DNA of 64,000 nucleotides, taken from NCBI RefSeq assembly GCF_033807715.1, contig NC_084596.1, positions 27,664,879 through 27,728,878 of the forward strand, written 5' to 3'. The DNA comes from Cololabis saira (lineage: Eukaryota; Chordata; Actinopteri; Beloniformes; Belonidae). Below are positions 22,480 to 34,700 of this stretch, one piece after another. The position numbers and the translations under genes are program-made. Position 1 is the stretch's first letter, and each line of letters starts with the position of its first letter. The notes under the pieces are model-generated. The model was not told the DNA's origin. It did not search any database and saw only the letters and a list, made by a program, of their open reading frames with translations.

Positions 22480-25310
22480 ACACTGACAACAGATATAAAA
22501 TATTTTTGACAAAGCTAATGTAAACGTTGGGTCACCCTGCATGACGTAGGTAGATCCGGGATCACAAGGTCCATCGTCAATATTGACACAGGATCATAAA
22601 GTGACTGTACATCAAAACAGCCGTGTTTTTTTTTGGGATGACAAAATCACTGGTCCTTGTCTTTATGTTTGATGTCAAGAAAACAGTTACGGATGAAAAA
22701 CATCCATAAAAACACCCTTATTAAAACCTAAGTTGTAAAGTTTTACACATGATTAAAAAAATACTTTGTCTTTACCAGATTTTAAAGTAGGAGAATTTAA
22801 CCTCATATGAACAACAATATACTATCTATCATAAATGTTTCATTATTTAACAAAAAGTGTACTAGTTAATAACCTTACACATTTAGGCCATGGGGATTAA
22901 GAGAGTAAATACTCTCCATTAGCTGATCATCAGCCAGCACGACCACCTCTGGTGCTGGTCTAGAGCATTCAGGTATCTGTGCACAACACAATGCCAAGTA
23001 AAGACAGTAGCTAAGATTTAAGAAAAGCAATTGCAACCTCCCATCCATTTGTGAAAAGTTCTAAGGCTGTTTCCAAAGTATTTGAAGTCATTCATTCCTT
23101 AGTGAGAATGAATATTTATAAGTGAAAAAGCATCCTAGACAGCTGTCAGTCTTTGAGGAAGTGGATGTCCTGTGATGTGCCAGTTCCCCTCAAGGTCAAA
23201 CCATACAGTACTCAGGTAACATTGCAAAAGGGTAAAAACTACATCTGATGCTTCACAGCCATTAGTCAGCAAGTCAAATGTTAAAGGTTGTGACAGTGTG
23301 ATAAGAAAAAGACTGCACAAGTATGGATTGTTTGGTCAGTTTGTAAGGAAGGAAAAAGCCTCTTCTTGGTTTAGAGAGCACCACAGCACAGCTCAGGTTT
23401 GCAAAGTTGAATGTAAATAAACCACAAGACCTCTCGATCAATGTCCTTTGGACACATGAGACAAAACTGGAAATATTTGGTTGTTCAGTAATGCACACAG
23501 TAACGTTTGGCACAAACCAAAACCATTAAATCAAAAACAAAACATGTCATACCTTCTGTAAAGTACGGTGATGGAAGGATGATGATTTTGGCTTGTTGTC
23601 CACCCACAGAGCCTGGCCACCTTGTAATCACTGAATCGGCATAAAGTACTTTAGAGACAAATGTAAGGCATTAATCTGACAGCTAAAGTGAGCTTGCAAG
23701 TGGGTCATGCAGCACAAAGATCCCAAGAACAATCGAAGATCATTACTGAAATCCATCCAAATATATGAGAGATTTAGATTATTCACTGTACAACTAATTT
23801 CTGCTCATGAAGGCAGTTCAACAAGCTTGTGAATCATTTTGTCATCAATGTCTAGTTGTGGCTTTGTTTTCATTGAGCAAAATAGTGACACTTTTACAGG
23901 CCATGTGTTACTGTTCATCTGAGGCTACATCTGCCTAATTGTTGTTTAATATCTATCTTGGAAAGTAATGCTGACACATTGTGCAGACTATTTTGACACT
24001 AAATTTCTGTTTTTCTCCTATACTCTTATTGGTGAAAACTCCTCTTATCAGGCAGACAGAAAAACAGGATCGTTCCCCTCCAGAGTTGCATAACCATAGC
24101 ATTATGGATTTTGTTGCTGGATTCACAACATGTTTGTCTAAAAGAAGGAAGGCGCAATTGATTGTTTCCCTAGTGTAGTATTTGTCACAACTATGCATCA
24201 CAAATGACATATGTATAATTTGAACTACAAATACATGCCGCACTCCGGTAATGCTGCAACGTAAGCTTTCATGATCCGCGTGGATAGATGTGATGATGGA
24301 CTTGAACATTCCTGTTTTGTTTGTTTGAAAAACAGCATGTTGTGATGATATGCTGCAGGACATACTGTACATCGGGCAGGTCTTCGAAGGGCAACACAGA
24401 CAAACAAGACAGAATAATCACACATGCTCACACTCACGTCAGTTTACAATTAATGTATGATTTTGAATGGTAAAATACGACTGGCAAAAGAATATGAACC
24501 ATGGCTTTTAATAGATGTAATACCCATGTGGAGCTTCAATTATAAGATGAAAGTGGGTTTCCACACATCTTTGTTTCAAACTTTAATTCTTTGGCAGAAC
24601 ATGTCTGTGTTTAAAAGTATCAGTAAGTATCATATAGTAAACCTTTATTTTCACTTTTCAATCACATCCAGTGAATACTGTATCTCCTGACAGTCCACCT
24701 TCTGCCCATCTGCTGCATACACTTTTTTTTTGATACCACATCAGGTAAAATGATATAAAGTGAAATATTTATGTAGAATTAGATGTGTGGACTTTTGATT
24801 GGCAGCTGGCACAGGCGAAGAGCCGGGAGTCACGACGGATCATTTCAGGAAACGTCCAAGTGGAAATATGACCGGCAGTCAATCAACCTGGAGCCTGCAG
24901 CTTTATATACGTTGCTCTTCAAATGACATTCTAATAAAACACTTCTGCGGATGCAACAATGGTTTTGCATCTCTTCCATTTTCAGTCTTTTATTAAAATG
25001 ATTTGCAAATATATGCATAGATTATTTCAAAAACAGGTTCATCAATAAGTGCTCACTTTTTTTTTTTTTAAATCACATGTGAAAAAAAAGGAAGCTAAAA
25101 CAACAAGACCAAAAAGGTCAACAGCGGTCAGTGTATTCAGGAAGGATACCAAACTTTATTAAGTATAACAGAATTGTATTGATTTGGATAATACAAAGAT
25201 TTAAGCTGCAAGTACTTTCTGCATACATACAGTATTTACAGATAATGCAAAAGAGTTAATTTTATGCTTCCCGCATGTTTAACAATCTGCTCGCAGCACC
25301 TGTGATGATG
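22480..25310. other. Intergenic between igfbp1 and the sororin-like locus
   Basis: No exon recognised. The first few hundred bases are upstream igfbp1 sequence and may contain further control sites. Open frames such as 24372-23953 (-) have no recognisable domain. Confidence 0.5.
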
Positions 25311-25391
25311 TCACTCCACCACCAGCTGATGAGTCGTTGCCTCTTCAATGTTGACCATCAGGTCCACTAGCCATTTAGGTAACGGCTCCAT
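25311..25391 (-). CDS. Terminal exon of the sororin-like locus
   Basis: Acceptor tttcccag followed by 26 codons and TGA. The C-terminal pattern W-x8-E-x-A-x4-L-x-VE with stop resembles the sororin end. Confidence 0.45.
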   Translation of the reverse strand: MEPLPKWLVDLMVNIEEATTHQLVVE

Positions 25392-26141
25392 CTGGGAAAG
25401 TTTTGAAAGAATATTAGTAAAGAGGAAATAATTGATGTCTTTTCGCACCAAGTCTATAACAAATCCTACCTTTTTCTTTTTGGTTTGCCTTTTCCTCTTC
25501 ACTGATGGTGCAGGTGTCAGTTTTTTGCACCTAATCTTGGAGATTTTACACAGACCACAATAACTTTCCCATCACAAATATGCATTGTCAGATGTTTAAA
25601 AAAAAATGTGAGAAAGGTAATTCCTACTTTTATTTTCAGGTTTCCAATTCCTGATTTCCTCTTAGCTTTCAAAACTGGTTGTGGAGTGTCGTCATCACTC
25701 AGATCTGTAGCATTCATTCTCGGATCTGCCACAGAGAAATTCTTCCTATCTTTCTGGTGGTTATTAGATGATATTCTACTCAACTCCTGTTGGATGGAAG
25801 AATGAGAGCGCCTTCCTGGTCTCAGAATCCTCAGCCGAGCATCATCATCTTCATCTTCTACTTGCTCTTCTGTCACATCCAGTGGAATTGAAAAATCCTC
25901 CGCTTCACCTTCTCCTCCTCTGTTTCCGTAGTGTGTATCATTCATTCTCGGATCTGCCACAGCGAAATTCTTCCTATCTTTCTGGTGGTTGTTAGATGAT
26001 ATTCTACTCAACTCCTGTAGGATGGAAGAACAAGAGCGCCTTCCTGGTCTCAGAACCCTCATCGGAGCATCATCATCTTCTATTTGCTCTTCTGTCACAT
26101 CCAGTGGAATTGAAAAATCCTCCGCTTCACCTTCTCCTCCT
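25311..26141 (-). CDS. Unidentified nuclear-type protein with sororin-like C-terminus (5' end unresolved)
   Basis: Three minus-strand exons fit by phase: about 26141-25628, 25535-25470 and 25391-25311. The first holds two tandem copies of an acidic/basic unit (TEEQ, LRPGRRS, LQELSRISSNNHQKDRKNF, ADPRMN) and then KAKRKSGIGNLKIK. The second is lysine-rich (KRKRQTKKKK). The last reads MEPLPKWLVDLMVN to HQLVVE and stops. Human sororin (CDCA5) ends in a very similar layout from memory: a KRKKKK run, then a Trp exactly 20 residues from a terminal LLVE. I see no KEN box or FGF motif, and a stop codon lies just upstream of the first unit in this frame. It could be a diverged cohesion factor, an unrelated nuclear protein or a broken gene. 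The start is not known. Confidence 0.4.
25470..25535 (-). CDS. Lysine-rich exon of the sororin-like locus
   Basis: Acceptor ctccaag, 22 codons (IRCKKLTPAPSVKRKRQTKK and two Lys), donor gtagga; phase 0 on both sides. Confidence 0.4.
25628..26141 (-). CDS. Duplicated acidic exon of the sororin-like locus
   Basis: Open frame over both tandem units, ending at donor aaa|gtagga. The 5' boundary is a guess: a candidate acceptor (aacag) lies just after an in-frame TAA. Confidence 0.35.
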
Positions 26142-26160
26142 CTGTTTCCGTAGTGTTATC
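25712..26160. repeat. 228-bp tandem duplication
   Basis: Copy 1 at 25712-25939 and copy 2 at 25940-26160, nearly identical with a few substitutions and small length changes. The minus-strand reading frame stays open across the junction. Confidence 0.85.
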
Positions 26161-26302
26161 TTCTTGGTTGAAGCCTTGACAGCCTTATTTTCCAACATTT
26201 GCATTCATGTCAGATAAGAACACAAAACAGAATCAACATGTGGTCCAATTAACAGCAAGTATTCTGATTTTTACATTGCTATGTATGTCAGGCTTACATC
26301 TT

Positions 26303-26345
26303 CCTGTTGACTGTCCATGTAGCGACTGAGCTGTCTGGGTGAAAA
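26303..26345 (-). CDS. Possible further upstream exon of the sororin-like locus
   Basis: A frame reads FSPRQLSRYMDSQQED up to a good donor (gat|gtaagc). A TGA precedes it in frame, so the exon would have to start right there. Weak. Confidence 0.2.
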
Positions 26346-27465
26346 TCCTCATGTGTCTTGTGTGAGAGTTGATAGTATATCATTAATTATTTCAATCAGG
26401 TGCGGGCACTTAAGCCTTTTCATAGTAAAATTTTGGCATGTCATTGATGGTAAAGAGGAGTCAAACATTTTTCCAGTTTAGATTTTGAGGCATGATTGGA
26501 ACTAGTCCTCTAGTTGCTCTTTATCTTCAGTTGTTTTACAGATGCTGTGGATTTAGCTTCCAAAATTACTGGTATTTGAGACTTATCCGTGCCTGTCTCT
26601 GCCACGCAAGCTCCATGCATAACATGTGCCTTGCAGCTGGAGAGGTGTCAGATCACATGACTGATGTTCATTTATAACCTTCTGATCCAAACATTTGTGG
26701 AGATGATGGAGTAGACGTTCTCCCAAAATTCTTTTGACAAATTTCTGTGGGTGTCCCTACAGACCAAAACAACACAGCCAACCCTCTTGAAAGATGATTG
26801 CAGACAGCTTTGATTCACCTTACTAGAAATATTGACCAAACTCAGGGAAGCATTTAAAGTCCCTCCTTTTTTTTTTTTTTTTTTTTTTTTACTTAAAAAG
26901 ACCACTTTAGATTTTTTTGTGGCCTTTTTTTCTGAGGTAAAGAAAAGTGCTATCAAAGTCTGCAGCCTCACAGAATTGAAGAAGTGGAGGCAGAAGTTAT
27001 AAACAGTGTAATTTATCAATAGAATAAGTCACATCAGGCAGCTACAGAAGCAAAAGAAAAAAGTAGATATAAGAACAGACTATTTTGTGAAGAAGAAAAA
27101 ATAAAAGGACAATGTCAAGGTATTATATATACATATATATAAAAAAATACACACACAGGTCTGAAAACAACAGGTGCCACAATCAAGACAAGTAAACGAG
27201 GCACAGGTGTCAATAACGAAGGAGACAATGGGAGCTAAAGGAAGGCAGAGAAGGAGAACTTAAGGCTGCGAAGAAAATAATAGAAGAAAACTGATGAAAC
27301 AGGAAAACCAATAAATAAATACAAAAAATAAAAAATATCGTACTTATAGTACTTCTCACTGTAATTGTGGGGTTTTTCTCCAGGTAAATCCTCTTGTAAC
27401 CGGAAATCATGCATATTAGGTGAATTTATGCCAGTTTATACATTGGTTTGTTTCCTCTTTGCCTG
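26346..27465. other. Intergenic, no gene recognised
   Basis: Contains a poly-T run (26869-26890) and a small TA stretch near 27122-27140; no supported exon. Confidence 0.5.
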
Positions 27466-28155
27466 ACCTGCATGCAGAGCCGCCTGGGAGATTTGCGAGG
27501 CCCTGTGCGAAATGGCGGGGGGGGGGCCCTCGCGCAACATTTTTGGGTTTTTCGGGTCGGATTGAGTGTCTATATGCGCAATTTTAACTCTCCAATTAGC
27601 AAAATACTGGATACCTTCCCCTGCCTCATCATCATCTGGGCTTGCCTCGACGCGGGGCCCTACGGCTGCTTGAGACCCGGGCGGATCGGTGATTTTTGTA
27701 ACAAATTTATCAAACGTGCCTTTCAGAGAGGCATTAAACTCTTCCATTTTCTTTAGTTTTTTTTTCTTTTTTCATCCCCTGATGGAAATTTTCTGAATCT
27801 GTCTCGTTCTCTCGACATTGTGTGGCAGTTTGTTCCAACTCCACCGTCTGGATCAGAGCAGCTTGTGTCTGACGCAGTTGTATTGAACAACAGACACGCG
27901 CATCATTGCACATATATTTATTGATATGCACAGACTAGTACACATTTAGGTCTGTAATGGAACGTGTCTGTTGATATCTATAAGGGAAAAAACGAAAAAC
28001 AAAAACGAAAAAAAAAAAAAAAAAAAAAATTGAAAAAATTTTTTTTTGAAAAAAAACAAAAAAAAAACGGCCCATAGCGCGAGGCCCCTTGGGGCGCGAG
28101 GCCCCGTGCGGTCGCACGGTTCGCACACCCCTTGCGGCGGCTCTGCCTGCAGGAT
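27466..28155. mobile_element. Possible transposon with imperfect terminal repeats
   Basis: cctgcatgcagagccgcc at the left end is matched, inverted, by ggcggctctgcctgcagg at the right end, about 690 bp apart. Both ends are GC-rich while the middle is AT-rich with long A and T runs. A minus-strand open frame (27747-27436, MEEFNASLKGTFDKFVTKIT onward) lies inside the left part; I do not recognise its protein. No target duplication was found. Confidence 0.35.
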
Positions 28156-28689
28156 ACACCCATAGACAACTGGACAAACTCACCTGTCGTCTTCCATAGG
28201 TTTTCTGAGAGTCAGTTTGAAGCCTGATTTTCTCTGTCGGTTGCCATCTTGCCGAGGCTCACTCTGTCCAACTGCTGGTTAATCCAAAAATGGGCAAATG
28301 GGCGGAACTTGCAGGCTTTAGCTATTTTCACTTGGCTTAGCTCATATTAACCTATGATGCTAATTAGCACCATATGCTGGAGGAGCCAGTTGTTCTGGCA
28401 GCTGCTGGCGTGATTTACCAGATCGCAGCCTTTGGCTGTGGGGGAAGGCAGTTGCTACCTGCGTACCCTTTCAGTCTAACCCAGAACCAGTCGCGGCAAC
28501 AAAAAATATATTATTTTTGTAGCTATGCTCAACACCTTGCTATGGTTAGGGTTTCGGTCCTTATTCACAACTAAGAAGTCAAGACAATGCGAAGTGCAAA
28601 GCGATGACAGCTAGACATCAACCATAGCCAGCTAGCTACAGAGAACACAACTTTTTATTGATGGAGGCTGTAAATAATTAATTTACTAC

Positions 28690-28800
28690 TGTAAAGATGG
28701 GGATCAATGGAAACGGCCTTGATGATCCAGCCCCTAGTGGTTATTCAATGAACTGCAGTTTTTCCTAGTTCCTCATTGGCTTCAGCTCTGAAAACTAGAG
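28690..28800 (-). repeat. Teleost interspersed repeat fragment
   Basis: Contains ccagcccctagtggttattc and cctagttcctcattggcttc, which I recall as part of a common fish repeat. Related sequence of the opposite sense lies at 57590-57720. Confidence 0.45.
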
Positions 28801-28834
28801 CCCTCGAGTATACAGCGTTTCCCCCTACACAGCA

Positions 28835-28885
28835 GGGATCTGATACATACCCGTGACCCTGAACAGGATAAAGTGGGTATGCTAA
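28835..28885 (-). repeat. L2-like LINE tail fragment
   Basis: Minus strand reads acccactttatcctgttcag ggtcacggg; same family as 14970-15050. Confidence 0.5.
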
Positions 28886-29690
28886 ACAAATTAAATTTAC
28901 TTATTTCATTTTACATGTTGATTGAAATGTGTCCTAACATACTGTATAAACAAACATGAATGCACTGACCCAATTTAGCTGTCATTACCCCTTTCATGGC
29001 CCTGATGACATCAGGGTCAGTGGTACTTGTTGACTTTCATTTACTTTGGCTCTGTTTTCTTGCATAACGTCAACTTTGGCTCAAATCAGGGAGCTTAACT
29101 AAGAAAGGTACAACAGCTGCACTTTTTAGCTACATTCTGTAAAATAAGAAACCTCTCAAAACAAATCAACTATAGTGCAGGCTACAAATCATCGGTGACC
29201 ACCCAGTTGCATTTCATTGTAAAGCAATAACAACTCTAATAACTCTAATGTTGCACAAGACACATGTTTGTTGACTTAACTGGTACACTGAGTGAACTTT
29301 ATCTAGACTCCTGTTCACCATTTGGAAAACAATTTTGGCCTCTGCTCAGTGTTTGGAGCACAGTCACATTCATGTGGCTGTGGGCTGACGGACATTTTAA
29401 ACCGTTATGTTTAACATGTTTTACTGTATAGACTGAAAACAGTTATTTTATTAAGAGCTATTTAAACAAGTGCGAAGAATAAAAAGTGCATATACTGGAC
29501 CTAACAAGGAAAATTGCATATAGACCTCTGTATTTTTTAGTTTTATTGTATTAAATTGGTTTAAAATGTTAATATGGAATTTCTGGAAGAAAATGGCATT
29601 TATTATTTCTGACACATCTATAAAAAGATTGATTCACACTCCAAACCATATTTCTTGTTTTACATCGCATTCATGAGCACATGTTTATAA
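28886..29690. other. Intergenic, no gene recognised
   Basis: AT-rich sequence between the last repeat fragment and the putative adcy1 3' end. Confidence 0.45.
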
Positions 29691-31341
29691 TGTTTTATAC
29701 ACCAATATTTTCTTTATTATAAAATATTCAATAATCCAACTTTACACTGTACAAGATACAACATAATTTACAGCTTTTGACTATTTACAAAAACAAAAAG
29801 TAAAATCTGCATATCAAAGTGAACAAATCTAAAAAGGCAGGTTGCAATCACTGTAAGCTTATTGAGTAAGGCAAACAACTTGAAACATGATGGATTTACA
29901 CTTTGCAAATCAAGTGAAAAGTCTATCCTCTCATAAATGTATCGGCTAAAAAGATATCTCAACGGCGTTGTAGCTCTGAAACGGTATCTGATCTTTTAAG
30001 CTATTACTTTTCTTGTCTTTTTTTTTTTGTAAATATAGAAACTCATACTGGTGCTTTAATGTAGTGAAAAGCAGTAGTACAGCTATGTAAATGCCTCGAA
30101 AAAACACAGGAGCCAGACACGGCACCAACGTCTCTGTGGCCTCAAGAAAATGTGGAGCATTTAAAGGTCATGCATTTCTGGAAGGGCTTTACTTTTGATC
30201 AAGTTTGTGCCCTTTTCTTTTTCTGTATGAATGCTGTCCTTAACTGCTTCATCTAAGTGTATATTGTGACCAAGGTGAGGGATGTATTGGTCGTTTGTCA
30301 AATGTTTATCTTTACTTTTTTTGTGACTAGTTAACTTTTGGCATAAACTAGCTCCTCCTATTGACCCTTATTGCCTCGTTGCCATCAAAGCAGCCACTAC
30401 TGATGTGTAAACAGATGTTAATCAGGGTGATATCAGGACATCGGGTATTCAAGAAACCTTATTTCGTCTTCCCCAGGTTCAAAAAGACACTTAAGGTCAA
30501 CTGATGATGTATGAAAGAGTCACATGGGCCAAATATTGTCAGTCTGTGGAAACACTTTCCTCCTCGTCCGTTGAGGCAATACAAGAAATAAAACTCGAGA
30601 TTTATGGAAAGCTCTGAACTTTGGTTTCCTTTCGAAAAGTGTCATTACTATGGCTGTCAACTCTTAAAAAGTCCTTTTCTATATGAACTATAAATATGAA
30701 TCATAAAAAGCCTACTTTATCCAGTGAGTGCTAGGTATAAAAAAGGATTTTGTGCTGTTTCATTATGACTGAGAATTGACCATGCATGCATACACACATA
30801 CACACATATACAGACACACCCACACGCATACAAGTACACACATGCATGCTTACATACACCAAAGAGAAACAACACCATTTTACACTGTAAATAATGCAAT
30901 ATATCCTTGGCATGATCAAAAGACAGTGCAAAAGCAGTAGCGTAATCAGTATTATATCCCTCATACACAGAATATGCACTTCATATAAAACAAAGATGCA
31001 CATTAGACCTGGATCTGAATGAACCCAAGAACACTACAAATCTAATAATCTGATATAGAGATGTTAAAAGAGCATTCAAGATTGCAGGTGCCTGTCTCGT
31101 TAATCCACATCTCTTGCTTCCGAAGAGTAGCAACCGATTAAAAATCTTTAAAAACAAGTATGATTGTCCATATCATGGTTTTATGTCTTGGGAAGTTCAT
31201 ATCCTGAATGAGCCAACCTGGGTTTGTCAGCGGGTCAGGATTTATTAGGAATGCCTGGACAGCCCGGACTCCTGCAGGCTTCAGGCCAAGGCTCTCTAGC
31301 TGCAAGGCAGGCTTTACTTTATTTATTTTTTGCACTCCATC
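29690..31341 (-). other. adcy1: Probable adcy1 3' UTR
   Basis: Non-coding sequence after the adcy1 stop. A minus-strand AATAAA at 29718-29713 would give a 3' UTR of about 1.65 kb; another TTTATT (plus strand) lies about 20 bases after the stop but is too close to be likely. Contains a CA/CATA-rich patch at 30783-30860. Confidence 0.45.
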
Positions 31342-31764
31342 CTACACTGCTACATCTGCAACAGCCGCCACAGCCTGAATTTGAATCTGCGTAAGCTCTA
31401 TGTCGTCCTCTTCGTCCTCCTCACCCAGCGCGGGCACACAGGGCGAAGGCAGGCATGTCACTTGGCTGTTGCTGCTGTTGGCAGCGTTCATCTGAATGTT
31501 GCTGCCCATGCTGGCATGAGCAGTCAGGCTAGCGGCGGAGGAGACGCTGCCCAGATTGGTCGGGACGCTCGTCTTACCACAGGAGTGGATCCTACGCGCC
31601 AGGCTGGCGGAACGCATCACCGATGAAGTTGTCACAGTCCCAATGCACTGAACCTTCCCCTCCAGAAAGTAAGTAAGCATCTCGCCTTTACCTTTGACAC
31701 TGATCTTGCCACGACACACTAGGTCGTAGTTGCTGTTCAGCAGCCGGTAAACCTCCTCAGTTAC
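31342..31764 (-). CDS. adcy1: adcy1 terminal coding exon (exon 20)
   Basis: Acceptor ttgtccag; reads [35 protein letters not shown], then a Ser/Ala-rich tail with an acidic run EEDEEDD, ending VADVAV and TAG. The tail after LEG is poorly conserved in the family. Confidence 0.93.
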   Translation of the reverse strand, partial: VTEEVYRLLNSNYDLVCRGKISVKGKGEMLTYFLEGKVQCIGTVTTSSVMRSASLARRIHSCGKTSVPTNLGSVSSAASLTAHASMGSNIQMNAANSSNSQVTCLPSPCVPALGEEDEEDDIELTQIQIQAVAAVADVAV

Positions 31765-34700
31765 CTGGACAACAAAGGTAGGGAAATCACATCTTCAGAT
31801 TAATATTGATCAAGAAGCAGCTCTTGCATTTTACAGTGTCATAAGATGCTTGTTTAAGCTTTAAATGGATGTCTGTTTACCACAGTTTCAATTCTGTGTG
31901 CCAAGCTATGATAAATATGTGAATAATTACACAAGTGGGGCAGCAGTGGCTTGGGCGGTATGTGGACTGTCTCTGCAGTCCACATGTTGAAGTGTCCTTG
32001 AGCAAGATACGAAACCCCACACTGCCCCCAATGCCCTCGTTGGTGTGTGAGTGTGTGTAAGATAGTGGGAAAAGCAATTTATAGACTAAAAGAAAAGCCG
32101 TGCAGACCAAGAAGTGCTGTGTGAATTTAAGTGCTTTGAGATGTCAACAAAACAAACAATAAAAGAGATTAAAGAGAAAATATAAATACTTTAGTCAAGC
32201 AAAATATGGAAAATGTGAATCTACTAATTTATAACTCCCATGATTTGCGCTCATGAAGGCTGTCATAAAGTTTTTTATCTAATGGAGGAAATATGTGTTC
32301 ATGGCAGCCCTCACTGCTTTAAATATAATTTCTGCCACAGAGCCTCATCTGTAACCACAGCCATCATCATAAATATGATTAAAAAGAACACTGACTAATA
32401 TGATATTATCAAATTAACATCGTGGCTGGCAATCCAGATGTGATATTTAAAAGTCTTGACATGTCATCGCACTGCACCATTGTTGTTTTGGTCACAATGC
32501 ATTATGTGTCGTGATGACAACAGGCCATCTTTCTTGGCGCTGAGACGAAATATGTCTTCTGTTCAGCATCAGGTTGATGCCAAGCCAGACGTAGGTGGTG
32601 AAAACAGCTCTAAAGACTTTACTGGAAATGTACACCAACATGATGAAAAGCAGAGAGGTGGTGGGGTGAAAGTGGGCCAAAGTCTGCGGCGGTTGTCTGT
32701 GAAACATCTGTGTTTCGCTGCGAGTGGAGGAGAGTGTTTGCTGTAGCGCTGCCTTCTGCCATCAGCTGATCGAGGTAAACATATCACAGCGAGCGGCGGG
32801 GGGTGGAGGCGTGGAGGGGTGGAGGTGGGGGCGGCACGTTGAGGACAGTTTCATGCTTGTTAGTGCAGAGACTCACTGGACTGTTAAGTTCAGGTTTCAT
32901 TTATTAATTTTTGTAAGCAACTCACAAAGAACTTGACCTAGTTTGAACTTTGATTGTTATGGTTTTGGAGGTTTAAATGGCTCAGAACAGTGTTAAGTTT
33001 AAACAATGGGGCCGTCGCGTCCGAGGGTTTTGTGGGATACTCAGTGACACTTGGTGATTGCGTTAAAAGAAGCTTATTCTGCTCATGTGAATGCAATAAT
33101 AAACAAAGTAATGACAGAATTTACCATTTAATGATGTCACTTAAAACAAAATTAGGATGTAATTAGCTAAAAATATTGTCAGTAGGCTCTTTTGTAAAGA
33201 TATCAAGTAAATGCACTTATAGTAGCGGGACTCTGTGATGCACTCTATGCTTTCTCTGTTATTGGAGAACCCTGCTGGGAATTGTTTGGTTCCCTGGTTT
33301 CTTTTTGAATTGAGACTACAACCAAAAGCACCATTGTGTTGCACTGATTCAACATCTTTACTGCTGGCAGATAAAAATCACAACTTTATTCAAAAGGTTA
33401 GCGTTGATCCATAAGATGTTCGTGACCCAGAGTTATTTATCTTGCTTTTTCTGATTTATTTTAGTGGGAAATGGTCATTTGAGAGTATAAAGTCCTACAA
33501 TTTGTCTTAGTTGGGGTCTCTTTTAAACCCTAACTGTAGTCGATTACCTGTATTTTCCCTGGTACGCCAGTGCTGTCCATCCGACTGGCCACGTTGACCG
33601 TGTTACCCCAGATGTCATACTGAGGTCGCCGTGCCCCAATCACGCCTGCAACCACCGGACCTACATTTATACCTGTGCAGGTACACAAAAGGATCAAATG
33701 AGACCATTGATGAGACGGTGTGTTATTTTTTATCACATTATGATTCACTTCATTTAAATCCAGGGTTAGACTTACCCACTCTCAACACAAACTCATTGTA
33801 TGATTGGTAGTTGATTTCATCCAAAACATCAAACATTTCAATGGCGTAGTCTGCTATTGTGCTCAGATGGTCATAAACTGATTTTTTGGCCTGAAGAAGA
33901 GATGTAAAGATAGACATTAGTTCATACAAATGAAGCGGCCCCTCATCTGTTTACAAGACAAAAAAAAAAGAAAGAAAACCCACCTTGGTACCGATGGTAG
34001 GCACGAGTCCCACAGCTGCCATATATGTGCTGCCAATAGTTTTTATTTTCTCAATTTCTTTGTAGCACTCCTTGTCCATGAGCTACAGGACACACATTCA
34101 CTTAAACACCCAGCATAAACAATATTAAATCACATTAAACCTACCAAAAGTCGAGAAAAGCGTAAAAGACGACGTCCTCACCTCATCAAAGTCAGCAATG
34201 ATCTCATTTAGCAGTCTCAGGCACTCAACTCCCATGTTGTTACCATCCAGCTCAATGTAGAAATCATTAAAGTTTGGAATGGAGGCGAAAAGGACACCAA
34301 CTTGTGCATAGGACTGATAGTACAGATCCTGAAGGGAAAAAAGCAACAAAAAACATAACATTATAGACACAATTCCCAGGGTGACCTCTTGTGATGTGTT
34401 GTTTACTGCCTTGTTATCTACCTGCTGGTCTGTCTGCCTTACTGCCTGTGTATTAGCGTGGCTCACCATGTTTCTGGGGTTTGACATTAAGAAGTGCTGA
34501 GCCACGTGTGCAGGCAGAAGATTGAAGAGGATCCTCCTATTGTCCAGCTTTACTTTCTCCATTCCATCTCTTTCCTCCTCCGCCTGATGGCAAACAAAAT
34601 GTCCAAATGAGTGCCAGGGCTTGTTTCCACATTTTCACCACACGGGGTCACTAGAAAGTATTTCTGAGCCTCATTTCCCTCATTGCTGTCAGTTTCGTTT

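Noticed and set aside
23953..24372. 139-codon minus-strand frame upstream of igfbp1
   Set aside because: Low-complexity AT-rich context with no domain; not supported as a gene.
32456..32787. Overlapping frames in adcy1 intron 19
   Set aside because: No conserved motif and both strands open, typical of chance in a G-rich patch.
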